Source: Vibrio cholerae
GTDB taxonomy: Bacteria > Actinomycetota > Actinomycetes > Actinomycetales > Micrococcaceae
Reading direction: 5' to 3'
NCBI GenBank assembly: GCA_009728235.1
Contig: WNZI01000002.1
Coordinates: 124,001 to 188,000 of the forward strand
DNA length: 64,000 nucleotides
Below the pieces are notes generated by a model. The model made no database searches. It worked only from the letters and a program-made list of their open reading frames with translations, and was not told the origin of the DNA. A program made the position numbers and the translations under genes. Of this stretch, positions 8,901 through 19,387 are shown one piece after another (positions within the stretch are counted from its first letter, which is position 1; every line of letters starts with the position of its first letter).

Positions 8901-10340
8901 TCAGTGGGTGTCGACGGCTTCGATCTCGGACTTGTCCTCGCCCCAGAGGGTGTGGAACGTGCCCGCGGTGTCGACGCGGTTGTAGGTGTGCGCGCCGAAG
9001 AGGTCGCGCAGTCCCTGGGTGAGGGCGGCCGGCAGGCGCTTGCGGCGCAGGCCGTCGTAGTAGGCCAGCGATGCCGAGAAGACCGGCACGGGGATGCCGA
9101 GCTGGACAGCCGTGGCAACCACGCGGCGCCAGGCAGGGACGGCGCCGGCGATCGCGTCGGCGAACGCCGGGGCCAGCAGGAGGTTCGCCGGTCGGTCATC
9201 GGCGACGGCATAGGCCTTCATGATGTCATCGAGCAGTTCGGCCCGGATGATGCAGCCGGCGCGCCAGAGGGACGCGATCTCGTCGAGCTTGAGCTCCCAT
9301 CCGTATTCCGTGGCGGCGGCCGTGAGCATGTCGATGCCCTGCGCGTAACTGACGAGCTTGGACGCGTACAGGGCGAGCCGCACGTCCTCCACGAAGGACT
9401 CCGGCAGTTCCACCGTGCCCTCATGGCCCTGCAGGATGTCCTGCGCCTGAAGGCGCTGATCCAGCTGCGAGGACAGAGCCCGTGCGAACACCGACTCCGC
9501 GATGCCCGACGTCGGGCTCCCCAGTTCCAGCGCCGAGACGACCGTCCACCGGCCGGTACCCTTCTGACCCGCAGCGTCGACGACGACGTCGACGAACGGC
9601 TTGCCCGTCCGCGCGTCGGTGTGGCCGAGGACCTCGGCGGTGATCTCGATCAGGAACGAGGACAGCGTGCCGGAGTTCCAGTCGGTGAAGATCTTCGCCT
9701 GGTCCGCCGGTTCGATCCCCGCGCCGGACCGGAGCAGGTCGAACGCCTCACCGATGACCTGCATGTCGGCGTACTCGATGCCGTTGTGCACCATCTTCAC
9801 GAAGTGGCCGGCGCCATCGGTGCCGATCCAGCGGCAGCAGGGCTCTCCGTTGTACTTGGCCGAGATCTTCTCGAGCATCGGGCCGAGGGAGTCGTAGGAT
9901 TCGCGGGAACCGCCCGGCATGATCGACGGGCCCAGGAGCGCACCCTCCTCACCGCCCGAGACACCCACGCCGACGAAGTGGAGATCGTGCTTCGACAAGG
10001 CGGCTTCGCGGCGGCGCGTGTCCTCGTAGTGGGAGTTACCGCCGTCGATCACGATGTCGCCGGGTTCCAGCAAGGGCACGAGCTGATCGATCACCGAGTC
10101 GACGGGCTTGCCGGCCTTGACCATGATCAGCACGCGGCGCGGCTGCTCGAGGGAATCGACGAGTTCCTGCAGGCTCTCGGTGCGGATGAACTCGCCGTCT
10201 CCGCCGTGCTTCTCCAGCAGGGCGTCCGTCTTCTCGATGGACCTGTTGTGCAGGGCCACGGTGTAGCCGTTCCGGGCGAGGTTCCGGGCGAGGTTCGCTC
10301 CCATGACTGCCAGGCCTGTGACGCCGATCTGTGCGCTCAA
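8901..10340 (-). CDS. gnd: 6-phosphogluconate dehydrogenase (NADP-dependent, decarboxylating)
   Basis: Oxidative pentose phosphate pathway: converts 6-phosphogluconate to ribulose 5-phosphate, CO2 and NADPH. The 479-aa length is the long GndA form. The N-terminus [18 protein letters not shown] is the Rossmann nucleotide site. The catalytic Lys lies in [15 protein letters not shown], and the substrate segment GTGRWT(V)VSALELG(S)P is present. It starts at a TTG behind GGAG with 6-nt spacing. The partner enzyme gene zwf is in the window at 39.8 kb, not adjacent. Divergent from rlmN. Confidence 0.97.
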   Translation of the reverse strand: MSAQIGVTGLAVMGANLARNLARNGYTVALHNRSIEKTDALLEKHGGDGEFIRTESLQELVDSLEQPRRVLIMVKAGKPVDSVIDQLVPLLEPGDIVIDGGNSHYEDTRRREAALSKHDLHFVGVGVSGGEEGALLGPSIMPGGSRESYDSLGPMLEKISAKYNGEPCCRWIGTDGAGHFVKMVHNGIEYADMQVIGEAFDLLRSGAGIEPADQAKIFTDWNSGTLSSFLIEITAEVLGHTDARTGKPFVDVVVDAAGQKGTGRWTVVSALELGSPTSGIAESVFARALSSQLDQRLQAQDILQGHEGTVELPESFVEDVRLALYASKLVSYAQGIDMLTAAATEYGWELKLDEIASLWRAGCIIRAELLDDIMKAYAVADDRPANLLLAPAFADAIAGAVPAWRRVVATAVQLGIPVPVFSASLAYYDGLRRKRLPAALTQGLRDLFGAHTYNRVDTAGTFHTLWGEDKSEIEAVDTH

Positions 10341-10567
10341 TGTGTTCTCCGTCGTTTGTCAGCTGCATGCAACGCGCTGCATGTGCCGGTGCTCTCGCTT
10401 GCGTTGCCGCGGGCACGCCGGCCGCTTTCACACTATTACCGTCGCAACACCCGCCGCCACACCGGGAGCCGCCCGCGCCCTTATGTTTCGTGCCGCTCAG
10501 CCCGGGAACGTGGTGGAGCCGACAGGCATCGGACTGTGACGCTGGCGCCATCCGTGAAACAATGGTA

Positions 10568-11797
10568 ATGATGTCCGACGTTACGATTACCCCCGCCGCC
10601 CCCGCACCCTCCTCCTCGCGCCCCCAGGTGCGCCCCGAAGTGGAGGGCGCCCAGCCGATCGTGTCCAGCGACGGTCGTCCGCTACTGCAGTTCAAGTCGC
10701 CGCGGGTCAGCCAGCCCCCGGTGCACCTCGCGGACCTCACGCTCGTCGAGCGACAGGAACGACTGAAGGAACTCGGGCACCAGGGGTTCCGCGCGAAGCA
10801 GCTGTCCACCCACTACTTCTCGCACTACACCACGGATCCGGCCGCCATGAGCGACCTCCCGAAGGCCGGCCGCGAGGAACTCGTCTCGGCCATGTTCCCT
10901 CCCCTGCTGACCGAGGTGAAACGGCTGACCACGGACAACGGCGACACCATCAAGTTCCTCTGGCGCCTCTTCGACGGCGCACTCGTCGAGTCGGTCCTCA
11001 TGCGCTACCCGGGCCGGGTGACACTCTGTGTGTCCTCGCAGGCGGGCTGCGGCATGAACTGCCCGTTCTGTGCCACCGGACAGGCGGGCCTCACCCGCAA
11101 CATGTCGACGGGGGAGATCGTGGATCAGGTGGTCGCCGCCAACCGCGCCCTCGCGGAAGGGGCGCTCGGTGATCTGCGCACCGACGGCGGGCACGACGCC
11201 GACCGCGTCACGAACATCGTCTTCATGGGTATGGGCGAACCGCTGGCGAACTACAAGCGGGTCATGGGCGCACTGCACCGCTTCGTCGACGACTCCCCCG
11301 AGGGCCTCGGGATGTCGGCCCGGAACATCACCGTCTCCACGGTCGGGCTGGTACCGGCCATCAACAAACTCGCGGCGGAGTCCCTCCCGGTCACCTTCGC
11401 ACTCTCCCTGCACGCGCCGGACGACGAGCTGCGTGATGAGCTGATCCCCGTCAACACGCGCTGGAAGGTCGACGAAGCCCTCGATGCCGCGTACAACTAC
11501 TACCGCACGACGGGGCGGCGGGTGAGCATCGAGTACGCCCTGATCAAGGACATGAACGACCACGGCTGGCGCGCCGACCTGCTGGCGAAGAAGCTCAACC
11601 AGCGCGGACGCGGATGGGTGCACGTCAACCCGATCCCGCTGAATCCCACCCCCGGCTCCATCTGGACGGCTTCCGAGAAGAGCGTCTCGACCGAGTTCAT
11701 CAACCGGCTCCGCGCAGCGGGTATCCCCACGACCCTGCGCGATACCCGCGGCAAGGAGATCGACGGTGCCTGCGGGCAGCTCGCAGCCGGCGAGTAG
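10568..11797 (+). CDS. rlmN: 23S rRNA (adenine2503-C2)-methyltransferase RlmN
   Basis: Radical-SAM enzyme that methylates A2503 of 23S rRNA and A37 of some tRNAs. The iron-sulfur motif CGMNCPFC is followed by [10 protein letters not shown], and the downstream blocks [18 protein letters not shown] and the C-terminal Cys in EIDGACGQL (the methyl-carrying/resolving Cys region) are present. About 410 aa, a little longer than average because of a Pro/Ser-rich N-terminal extension. Three in-frame ATGs occur at 10562, 10568 and 10571, none with a clear ribosome site. Divergent from gnd. Confidence 0.95.
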   Translation: MMSDVTITPAAPAPSSSRPQVRPEVEGAQPIVSSDGRPLLQFKSPRVSQPPVHLADLTLVERQERLKELGHQGFRAKQLSTHYFSHYTTDPAAMSDLPKAGREELVSAMFPPLLTEVKRLTTDNGDTIKFLWRLFDGALVESVLMRYPGRVTLCVSSQAGCGMNCPFCATGQAGLTRNMSTGEIVDQVVAANRALAEGALGDLRTDGGHDADRVTNIVFMGMGEPLANYKRVMGALHRFVDDSPEGLGMSARNITVSTVGLVPAINKLAAESLPVTFALSLHAPDDELRDELIPVNTRWKVDEALDAAYNYYRTTGRRVSIEYALIKDMNDHGWRADLLAKKLNQRGRGWVHVNPIPLNPTPGSIWTASEKSVSTEFINRLRAAGIPTTLRDTRGKEIDGACGQLAAGE

Positions 11798-11807
11798 CCC
11801 GGACGGA

Positions 11808-11838
11808 TTGGTGCGACCGGGCGGCGAGCGGGTATAGT
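11808..11838 (+). promoter_or_regulatory. Probable tRNA-Val promoter
   Basis: TTGGTG at 11808-11813 and TATAGT at 11833-11838 are separated by 19 bp, about 58 nt before the tRNA. The -10 is good and the spacing is long. Confidence 0.5.
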
Positions 11839-11896
11839 CGATCCTCGTGATGAGGCAGGGAGCGGCCTGGCCGGTCGCCCTGCATCCGCAGCACAA

Positions 11897-11972
11897 GGGT
11901 CTTTAGCTCAGCTGGTAGAGCGCCACGTTTACACCGTGGATGTCATCGGTTCGATCCCGGTAGGACCCACCA
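11897..11972 (+). tRNA. tRNA-Val (anticodon TAC)
   Basis: A complete 76-nt cloverleaf with encoded CCA. Acceptor GGGTCTT pairs with AGGACCC, the D-loop region is TAGCTCAGCTGGTAGAGC, the anticodon loop is TTTACAC with TAC reading GUA codons, and the T arm contains GGTTCGATCCC. Followed by a terminator 15 nt downstream. Confidence 0.98.
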
Positions 11973-11986
11973 CAAGGTGATGCAGA

Positions 11987-12022
11987 CGGAAGGAGCCCCG
12001 CAGTAGCGGGGCTCCTTCCGCG
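11987..12022. terminator. Terminator after tRNA-Val
   Basis: CGGAAGGAGCCCCGC and GCGGGGCTCCTTCCG form a perfect stem closed by a four-base loop. It lies between tRNA-Val and the convergent secreted-protein gene and can serve both. Confidence 0.88.
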
Positions 12023-12079
12023 TTGGGTCGCTGCACCGGCCCGCCAGGTCAGGGCCGCGCCGGACAGCTCGGCGTCCTG

Positions 12080-12850
12080 CTAGGAGGACGGCGGCGCGGG
12101 CGCGATGGGTTCGAGCGGGTCCGGTGCCGGGTCCTCGAAGATCGGCTCCAGCAGCTCCGGCGGGATGCCCGGGGGCGTCGGCTCGTGGAACGGGACCGAA
12201 CCCGGCGGGATGCAGGTGTAGGGGTCCGACGGGTCCGTCCACCACGGGCCGGCCTCCGTGATCGGGCACTGGGGGTAGGGCGGCGTGGGCAGGTCGCCGG
12301 GCGGGAGATCGCCGCCCATACCGGAGCCCGCCCCACCGGTGCCGGCGCCGTCTGCGACGGGCGCCTGCCCGGGCGTCTCGACCGTCGCATCGACGGGCAT
12401 GGGCACGGGCACCACGACGATCGGAGACACTTCGACCGCCGGATCGGCGGGCGGGATGGTCCATGAGGTCGGTGTGTCCTCGACGGTGGGAGGCGCGGCG
12501 GGCAGCGGCACCGCTTCAGGAGAGCCACCGACGATGGCGTGCATCCCGAGCGACGCCGGTTCCGCTCCCGCGACGGCCGGGTCGGCGCTGCCCACGGCCG
12601 CGGAGGCGGGCGCACCTCCATCCAGGACCGTCGCCTCGACGACGTCGGGCGTCGGTCGGGCGGACGGCGCGGGCCGCACGGGACTCGGTGACCCGACCGC
12701 GTCATCGACGATGGTGGTGGGGGCACCGCCGCTCGCGGACCTCGGATCGCCCGACGTCGCGCCGGTCCGGAGATCCAGGGCGAGGGGAGCCACGGCTATG
12801 GCCGCGACGGTAGTGAGAGCTATGGCAAGAGACCTGATTGAAGAACGCAT
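12080..12850 (-). CDS. Secreted Pro/Ala-rich hypothetical protein
   Basis: No known family recognised. From the ATG at 12850 the 256-aa product has a basic start (MRSSIRS), a hydrophobic core (LAIALTTVAAIAVAPLAL) and then a low-complexity Pro/Ala/Val/Gly chain, which fits a Sec signal peptide with an exported, largely disordered product. One small ordered-looking segment near residues 190-215 has two Cys and three Trp/Tyr (PQCPITEAGPWWTDPSD, then YTCIPPG), possibly a disulfide loop. A GTG two codons upstream is an alternative start. A role at the cell surface is only inference. Confidence 0.7.
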   Translation of the reverse strand: MRSSIRSLAIALTTVAAIAVAPLALDLRTGATSGDPRSASGGAPTTIVDDAVGSPSPVRPAPSARPTPDVVEATVLDGGAPASAAVGSADPAVAGAEPASLGMHAIVGGSPEAVPLPAAPPTVEDTPTSWTIPPADPAVEVSPIVVVPVPMPVDATVETPGQAPVADGAGTGGAGSGMGGDLPPGDLPTPPYPQCPITEAGPWWTDPSDPYTCIPPGSVPFHEPTPPGIPPELLEPIFEDPAPDPLEPIAPAPPSS

Positions 12851-12968
12851 GTTCACCCCGGTTGAGAGACCTATGGGTCGAATCTAGGGTTCTCCGGGCG
12901 CGAGCGGGAGAGTGGTCGCTACCCGAATCGAGACGTGACTACCTGCTTCGGTGCGAGTAGAACACGCG

Positions 12969-13928
12969 TCACGGCGTGAGGTCGGGAAGTTCGTCCGCCA
13001 GGTACGTCAGTGCTTCCGAGACTCCGGCCTCGATCTTCAGCGACGCGAACTCGTCCCCGCGCGTCCATCCACGGTTGATGATGACCACGGGTTTGCCGGC
13101 CTTGAACGCATGCCGGACGAATCGGAGCCCGCTCATCACCGTCAACGACGACCCGGCCACCAGCAGCGCGCCCGCGGACTCCACCATCGCGTAGGCGTCC
13201 GCCACCCGATCCTTGGGGACGTTCTCGCCGAAGTAGACGAAGTCGGGCTTGAGCATGCCGCCGCACACAGGGCACGGAGCCATCACGAAGTCCCCCGTGT
13301 CGTCGACGTCGGCGTCGGCGTCGGGCGCTACGTCACCGGCATCGGATTCCCGCTCGAGGTACCCGGGGTTCAGTTCCTCGAGGATCTCTGCTATCCGTGA
13401 ACGCGAGAAGGTGGAGGAGCACTGGAGGCACACCACGCGATCGAAGGTCCCGTGCAGGTCGATCACCCTGGTGCTGCCCGCCGAGGAGTGCAGCTTGTCG
13501 ACGTTCTGGGTGATGAGCCCCGTCAGCAGTCCGCGCTGCTCCATTCTCGCGACCGCCGCGTGTCCTGCATTGGGGTCGGCTCTGCGAAGATGCCGCCAGC
13601 CCACATGATTCCGGGCCCAGTACCGGCGACGCAGCACCTCGTCTCCGACGAACTGCTGATAGGTCATCGGATGACGGGGCACCGACCGCGGACCGCGGTA
13701 GTCGGGGATGCCGGAGTCGGTGCTGAGCCCCGCGCCGGTCAGGACGGCCAGGCGGAGGCCCCCGAGCAGTGCAACGGCCTGGTCGAGCAGGGCGCGCTCC
13801 CCTGCTGCGAGTGGGGCGAGCTCCTCCGCAGGAGTCCCGCTCACGAAACCGGTCAGCCCCAACCTCGGATTCGACTCCGGTCCGGGAAGGTCCTGAGGCG
13901 AACGGGAGCGGTCCCCCGGCGAGCTCAT
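12969..13928 (-). CDS. Sirtuin-family NAD-dependent protein deacylase
   Basis: Removes acyl groups from lysine using NAD. The 319-aa sequence has the NAD motif GAGLSTDSGIPDYRG, TQNVDKLH, the catalytic His in DLHGT, and two zinc Cys pairs (CLQC and CPVC), with VYFGENVP and GSSLTV following. The spacing between Cys pairs is enlarged by an acidic insert (ERESDAGDVAPDADADVDD), longer than in most bacterial Sir2 proteins. An N-terminal extension of about 40 residues precedes the core. It is followed on the same strand by the secreted protein and preceded by the peroxiredoxin gene. Confidence 0.94.
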   Translation of the reverse strand: MSSPGDRSRSPQDLPGPESNPRLGLTGFVSGTPAEELAPLAAGERALLDQAVALLGGLRLAVLTGAGLSTDSGIPDYRGPRSVPRHPMTYQQFVGDEVLRRRYWARNHVGWRHLRRADPNAGHAAVARMEQRGLLTGLITQNVDKLHSSAGSTRVIDLHGTFDRVVCLQCSSTFSRSRIAEILEELNPGYLERESDAGDVAPDADADVDDTGDFVMAPCPVCGGMLKPDFVYFGENVPKDRVADAYAMVESAGALLVAGSSLTVMSGLRFVRHAFKAGKPVVIINRGWTRGDEFASLKIEAGVSEALTYLADELPDLTP

Positions 13929-13958
13929 CGTGCAGTCCGGTCCCGGGTCATTGCAGCG

Positions 13959-14423
13959 TCACAGTGCCGCTTCGACCGCGGACAGTGCTCGGGAGTAGTC
14001 GGTGATCGGCCGTCCCTGCCCGTGCTCGGAGGACACCACCGCGCGGACCACGCCGGCGCCGTCGAGGACGTAGCTGACCCGATCCGCGTAGCCCTTGGTG
14101 TCGTCGAAAGCTCCGTAGGCGCGGGTCACAGCGCCATGTGGCCAGAAGTCGGCGAGGAGATCGAAGGAGATGTCATTGGCGTCCGCGAACGCCCGGAGGG
14201 TGTACTTATGGTCGACCGAGACGGCGACGAGGGTGACGCCCGCAGCATCGAACAGGTCCAGATTGTCCCTGAGCTGACCGAGTTCGTCGGTGCAGACGCG
14301 CGAGAAGGCGAAGGGGAAGAAGACCACCACCGAACCGCCGACCAGCGAGGAACTCTCGACGGTCTCGCCGAACTGGTTCCCGAGGGAGAAGGCAGGAGCG
14401 ACAGAACCTACATCCAGGGGCAC
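13959..14423 (-). CDS. AhpE-like one-cysteine peroxiredoxin
   Basis: A 154-aa thioredoxin-fold peroxidase. The peroxidatic Cys is Cys44 in FPFAFSRVCTDEL, the variant of the Prx motif seen in mycobacterial AhpE. No second Cys is visible, so it is a 1-Cys enzyme needing an external thiol such as mycothiol or mycoredoxin (inference from family). GTG start just after the DUF3052 stop codon, so the two genes are probably co-transcribed. Confidence 0.93.
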   Translation of the reverse strand: MPLDVGSVAPAFSLGNQFGETVESSSLVGGSVVVFFPFAFSRVCTDELGQLRDNLDLFDAAGVTLVAVSVDHKYTLRAFADANDISFDLLADFWPHGAVTRAYGAFDDTKGYADRVSYVLDGAGVVRAVVSSEHGQGRPITDYSRALSAVEAAL

Positions 14424-14426
14424 GCT

Positions 14427-14846
14427 CTACTGCTTCCGGCGACTGACGAGCCGCGTCGCGGCCCATTCCTTGGACACGCCCGCGGAGGATGTCGAGTGCA
14501 GACCGGCGGTCGGCGCGGACTCCTGGACGTCGGCCGGAGCAACGTAGCCCGGTCGGCCGGACTTCGGGGTCAGCAGCCAGACCACTCCGCCGTCGCCCAG
14601 TGAGGTCAGCGCGTCCACCAGCGCATCGACGAGATCACCATCGCCGGCACGCCACCACAGGACGACGCCGTCGACCACGTCCTGATCGTCCTCCGTGAGC
14701 AATTGGGAACCGATGCCGTCCTCGAGCTCTTCCCTGAGGTCGAAGTCGACGTCGTCGTCGTAACCGAGTTCCTGAACAAGGTCTCCATCCTTGAAACCCA
14801 ACTTGCCTGCCACGTCGACCGCAGTGGCGGCTTCAGCCTCGCTCAC
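14427..14846 (-). CDS. DUF3052 family protein
   Basis: A 139-aa acidic actinobacterial protein. Hallmarks are AGKLGFKDGDLVQELGYDDDVD near the start and VVWLLTPKSGRPGYV followed by SSAGVSKEWAATRLV near the end. The family is confined to actinobacteria and often sits next to a peroxiredoxin and aceE, as here. Its function is unknown. Strong ribosome site AGGAGG six bases before a GTG start. First gene of a leftward pair with the peroxiredoxin. Confidence 0.93.
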   Translation of the reverse strand: MSEAEAATAVDVAGKLGFKDGDLVQELGYDDDVDFDLREELEDGIGSQLLTEDDQDVVDGVVLWWRAGDGDLVDALVDALTSLGDGGVVWLLTPKSGRPGYVAPADVQESAPTAGLHSTSSAGVSKEWAATRLVSRRKQ

Positions 14847-15206
14847 TTAGCTCCTCCTGGAAAAGACGGGACTGTCGCCTGAGACGCCCTCGTATAGAAA
14901 TACATTGCTACCAGCCAACACCTTTATACGCCACGCATCAAGCCGGTCCCCTGTTTGAGGCGCCGATCCGCCCTTTTCACCCTGTCGGGCGCCCGTACCG
15001 CGCCCTGTGGGCAAGCCCTCGGCGTAATCTGCCCGGTGGCCCTGATCCCGCTACGCATGCAGGGCACGGCGACGATAGAGTGAGTCGATATATGGCCGCG
15101 GTGCCTACACCGACCGGCCGAGCATGCATCTCTGCGCGGGCCCACACGAGCCGTGCGCAGGCATAAAGCGACACAGACAAGATCTGTGGAAGTGGAGAGA
15201 TATCGC
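14847..15206. other. Divergent intergenic region between DUF3052 and aceE
   Basis: 360 bp carrying the control region of both genes. A leftward promoter is visible at 14891-14918. For aceE I see the ribosome site GGAG at 15194-15197 but no clear promoter consensus. No RNA structure or small gene could be supported. Confidence 0.55.
14891..14918 (-). promoter_or_regulatory. Promoter for DUF3052-peroxiredoxin
   Basis: On the minus strand TTGGCT (14918-14913) and TATACG (14896-14891) are 16 bp apart, about 45 bp before the GTG start. Good spacing and a reasonable match to the vegetative sigma consensus. Confidence 0.5.
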
Positions 15207-17959
15207 GTGGCTGCAGAACAAGGTACAGCGGATATTCTGAGCGGTCTGACGGCCGGCAAGCCCGACGGCGATCCCGAGGAGACGGCCGAGTGGATCGAAT
15301 CCCTCGATCAGCTGATTCGCACCCAGGGCACCGAGCGCGCGCAGTACATCATGCGTTCGCTCCTTCAGCGGGCGGGTGCGCAGTCCGTGGGCGTTCCGAT
15401 GGTCACCACGACGGACTACGTCAACACCATCCCTGCCGACCAGGAACCCGAGTTCCCGGGGGACGAGGAGATCGAGCGGAAGTACCGTGCATGGCTGCGG
15501 TGGAACGCCGCCGTCATGGTGCACCGTGCGCAGCGCCCCGAGATCGGCGTCGGCGGCCACATCTCGACCTACGCCGGAGCGGCCACCCTCTACGAGGTGG
15601 GCTTCAACCACTTCTTCAAGGGCAAGGACCACCCGAGCGGTGGAGACCAGGTGTTCTTCCAGGGGCACGCCTCCCCCGGCATGTACGCCCGCGCCTATCT
15701 CGAAGGCCGTCTCACCGAGGAGGATCTCGACGGGTTCCGTCAGGAGAAGTCGAAGGAGGGCCACGCCCTCTCCTCCTACCCGCACCCCCGCCTGATGCCG
15801 GAGTTCTGGGAATTCCCCACGGTCTCCATGGGCATCGGGCCCATGAACGCCATCTACCAGGCCCAGTCGAACCGCTACCTGCACAACCGCGGGATGAAGG
15901 ACACGTCCGACCAGCAGGTCTGGGCGTTCCTCGGCGACGGCGAGATGGACGAGCCGGAATCGCGCGGCCTGCTCCAGCTCGCCGCGAACGAGAAGCTCGA
16001 CAACCTGAACTTCGTCATCAACTGCAACCTCCAGCGCCTCGACGGACCCGTCCGCGGTAACGGCAAGATCATGCAGGAGCTCGAGGCCTTCTTCCGGGGC
16101 GCGGGCTGGAACGTCATCAAGGTCGTCTGGGGGCGCGAGTGGGACTCGCTGCTCGCCAAGGACGACGACGGCGCCCTCGTGGACATCATGAACCAGACGC
16201 CCGACGGCGACTACCAGACGTACAAAGCGGAGTCCGGTGGATTCGTCCGCGACCACTTCTTCGGCAAGTCCCCGGCGACCAAGGCAATGGTCGAGGACCT
16301 CACGGACGCGGAGATCTGGAACCTCAAGCGCGGTGGGCACGACTACCGCAAGGTCTTCGCCGCGTACAAGGCCGCCACCGAGTTCAAGGGCAAGCCAACG
16401 GTCATCCTCGCCAAGACCGTCAAGGGCTACGGCCTCGGCCCGCACTTCGAGGGCCGCAACGCGACCCACCAGATGAAGAAGCTCACCAACGCGGACCTCA
16501 AGGCCTTCCGCGACCACCTGCGCATCCCGGTCACCGACGAGCAGATCGACGACGACCTCTACAACGCGCCGTACTACCACCCGGGAGCCGACGCCCCGGA
16601 GATCAAGTACCTGTTGGAGCGCCGGCGTGAGCTCGGCGGATTCGTCCCGGAGAGGCGCACCAAGCACGCTGATGTCGTCCTTCCCGGCGACAAGGCGTAC
16701 GAGACGGCGAAGCGGGGCTCCGGCAAGCAGATGGCCGCGACCACCATGGCCTTCGTCCGTATCCTCAAGGACCTCATGCGCGACAAGGAGTTCGGCAAGC
16801 GGATCGCCCCGATCATCCCGGACGAGGCCCGGACCTTCGGCATGGACGCGTTCTTCCCGACGGCGAAGATCTACAACCCGAACGGCCAGAACTACCTGTC
16901 CGTGGACCGCGACCTCGTCCTGGCGTACAAGGAGTCCATCGAGGGCCAGATCCTGCATGCGGGCATCAACGAGGCCGGCTCGATGGCGGCCTTCACCGCA
17001 GCCGGGACGGCTTACGCCACCCAGGGGCAACCGCTCATCCCGATCTACGTGTTCTACTCCATGTTCGGGTTTCAGCGCACGGGTGATTCCATCTGGGCCG
17101 CCGCCGACCAGATGCGCGCGGATTCATCATCGGAGCCACGGCGGGGCGCACCACCCTGACCGGCGAAGGCCTGCAGCACGCCGACGGGCACTCGCCGATC
17201 CTCGCGTCCACGAATCCGGCAGTCGTCACCTACGACCCGGCCTTCGGGTACGAGATCGGGCACATCGTGCGCGACGGGCTCAACCGGATGTACGGGGACA
17301 TCGGCGACAAGCCGGAGTCGTTCCGTAACGTCATGTACTACCTCACCGTGTACAACGAGCCCTTCGTGCAGCCGGCCGAGCCGGAGGAGCTGGATGTCGA
17401 GGGACTGCTCAAGGGCATCTATCTGCTCAAGCCGGCAAAGGTCGACGGCCCGCGGACCCAGTTGCTCGCGTCCGGTGTCGCGGTGCCGTGGGCGCTCGAA
17501 GCGCAGAAGATCCTCGCGAAGGACTGGGGTGTCTCGGCCGATGTCTGGTCCGTGACGTCCTGGAACGAACTGCGCAGGGACGGACTCGACGCCGAGGAGG
17601 AAGCCTTCCTGAATCCGGGCGCGGACGCTCGCAAGCCGTTCGTCACCCAGCAGCTCGAGGGCGCCACGGGTCCGATCGTCGCCGTGTCGGACTTCATGAA
17701 GGCCGTACCGGACCAGATCCGGCAGTTCCTCCCGAACGAGTTCGCCACCCTGGGAGCCGACGGCTTCGGTTTCTCGGACACGCGCGCCGCGGCTCGCCGG
17801 TTCTTCAAGATCGACAGCCACTCGGTCGTCGTCCGTGCGCTCGAGATGCTTGCACGCCGGGGCGAGGTCGACGCCGATGCGCCCAGGGAAGCGATCGAGA
17901 AGTACCGTCTGCTCGACGTGAACGCGGGAACCACGGGCAACGCCGGGGGCGATTCGTAG
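15207..17959 (+). CDS. aceE: Pyruvate dehydrogenase E1 component, homodimeric (frameshifted in this sequence)
   Basis: Thiamine-diphosphate enzyme that decarboxylates pyruvate in the PDH complex. The start is a GTG at 15207 behind GGAG. The thiamine-binding segment [12 protein letters not shown] and the long AceE sequence run to about residue 635. There the frame breaks: the 5' frame reads [14 protein letters not shown] and stops at 17159, while the expected [21 protein letters not shown] continues in another frame. One G is missing at about 17113. The remaining C-terminal third is intact, ending near 17959, for a corrected total of about 917 aa. The enzyme is central in this group, so the break is probably an error. 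Confidence 0.93.
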
Positions 17960-17975
17960 GGCTCCCACCCCCGAG

Positions 17976-18027
17976 GAGGGCGACGACGACGGCGGGCCAA
18001 GCCCTGCGGTCGTCGTCGTCCCTTTTT
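17976..18027 (+). terminator. Rho-independent terminator of aceE
   Basis: GGGCGACGACGAC pairs with GTCGTCGTCGTCCC around a GC-rich loop and is followed by TTTTT at 18023-18027. The U-run overlaps the first bases of the proposed FasR operator. Confidence 0.85.
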
Positions 18028-18042
18028 GTAGCCTTCTCACAA
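18026..18042 (+). promoter_or_regulatory. Candidate FasR operator upstream of fasR
   Basis: Inverted repeat TTGTAG-N5-TCACAA, 38 bp before the fasR ATG. It has the same half-site and same 5-bp spacer as the repeat upstream of fabD (19388-19404), which suggests one regulator binds both. The link to FasR is inference. Confidence 0.5.
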
Positions 18043-18079
18043 ATGGAAGCCCGCTGCACCGAGACCGTATGCTCGGAGC

Positions 18080-19378
18080 ATGCCGCAGCCCGAAGAAGTC
18101 CCCGGGAGCGCCCCGAGTGCGATCGGAGCGACGAACGCAGGTGCCGCTCCTCCCGACCCGGCAACCGTTGAAAGACTGCGCTCGACCATCGGTTCGCTCT
18201 CGACGGCGACCCTCAAGCAGCTCGACACGGATCTTCCGTGGTACCGGGGCCTGCGCCCCGACGAACGGTCCGCACTCGGGATGGTCGCCCAGAAGGGCAT
18301 CGCCTCCTTCGTCAACTGGTACCAGAAGCCGGTGTCGCCCGCCTGGGTACTCAGCGACGTGTTCGGCACCGCACCGACGGAGCTCACCCGCTCCATCAGC
18401 CTGCAGAAGGCACTCCAACTCATCCGGGTCGTGGTGCAGGTCGTCGAGGACCACGTGCCCTTCCTCGCACCCGCGGCTGACCAGGCCCCGCTGCGTGAAG
18501 CGGTCCTCCGGTACTCCAGGGAGGTGGCGTTCGCAGCGGCGGACGTCTACGCCCGCGCCGCTGAGACGCGCGGGTCATGGGACACCCGCCTGGAAGCACT
18601 CGTCGTCGACGCGATCCTCCGCGGTGAGAGCTCCGACGCCCTGCGCTCCCGCATAGCCGCCGTCGGATGGACCTCGCAGGCCCCCATCACCGTCATGGTG
18701 GGCAGCGCGCCCCAGGAGCCCAATGCCGGCTTCCTCAACGAACTCCGCCGGGTCACGGGCCGCCTCGCCGAGGACGTGCTCGTGGGCATCCAGGGAGAGC
18801 GGCTCATCCTCGTTCTCGGCGGTGTCCGTGATGCGGCCAAGGCCTACCCGCGCATCAGTGAACTCTTCGGTGAAGGACCCGTGGTCTTCGGACCGGAAGC
18901 TGAATCGCTCGTGGCAGCGAGCAGTTCCGCCCAGGCGGCCTTCTCCGGGCTGACGGCAGCCAGGGCGTGGCCTGCAGCGCCCCGCCCGGTGTCCTCCGAG
19001 GACCTCTGGCCCGAACGCGTGATCTCGGGTGACGACTCTGCACGGCGCGCGCTGGTCAGGAGCATCTACAGGCCCCTCCTCGCCGCGTCCAACGGACTCG
19101 AACAGACGCTCTCCGCCTACCTGACCCTCGGTCATTCGCTCGAGGCCACGTCGCGGTCCCTCTTCGTCCACGCCAACACCGTCCGGTACCGGCTGCGCCG
19201 GGTCTGCGACGTCACCGGTTGGGATCCCCTGCTTCCCCGCGAGGCGTACGTGCTGCAGACGGCGCTCGTCGTCGGACGCCTGGCAACTCCTGTCTCCTCG
19301 CCGTCGAACGGCAAGGTCCCGGCAGGGCCGGTGCGCCGGACACGAACATCGGCAGCATCTCCTGCCACGCCTGGCTGA
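18080..19378 (+). CDS. FasR-like PucR-family transcriptional regulator
   Basis: A 432-aa regulator with a C-terminal PucR-type helix-turn-helix: AYLTLGHSLEATSRSLFVHANTVRYRLRRV, where the NTVRYRL helix is the HTH_30 signature. The upstream part is a family-specific sensor region containing PTELTRSISLQKALQLIRVVV. It lies directly before fabD in the order seen for Streptomyces FasR, which activates the fabD-fabH-acpP-fabF operon. That role is inferred from position and family. The ATG at 18080 has little room for a ribosome site; a TATGCT box at 18068 would give a near-leaderless mRNA. Inverted repeats lie before this gene and before fabD. Confidence 0.9.
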   Translation: MPQPEEVPGSAPSAIGATNAGAAPPDPATVERLRSTIGSLSTATLKQLDTDLPWYRGLRPDERSALGMVAQKGIASFVNWYQKPVSPAWVLSDVFGTAPTELTRSISLQKALQLIRVVVQVVEDHVPFLAPAADQAPLREAVLRYSREVAFAAADVYARAAETRGSWDTRLEALVVDAILRGESSDALRSRIAAVGWTSQAPITVMVGSAPQEPNAGFLNELRRVTGRLAEDVLVGIQGERLILVLGGVRDAAKAYPRISELFGEGPVVFGPEAESLVAASSSAQAAFSGLTAARAWPAAPRPVSSEDLWPERVISGDDSARRALVRSIYRPLLAASNGLEQTLSAYLTLGHSLEATSRSLFVHANTVRYRLRRVCDVTGWDPLLPREAYVLQTALVVGRLATPVSSPSNGKVPAGPVRRTRTSAASPATPG

Positions 19379-19387
19379 CCGCGCTCC

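Noticed and set aside
15105-17030. 641-aa minus-strand frame opposite aceE
   Set aside because: Antisense shadow of aceE. Val/Leu/Arg-rich with no recognisable domain.
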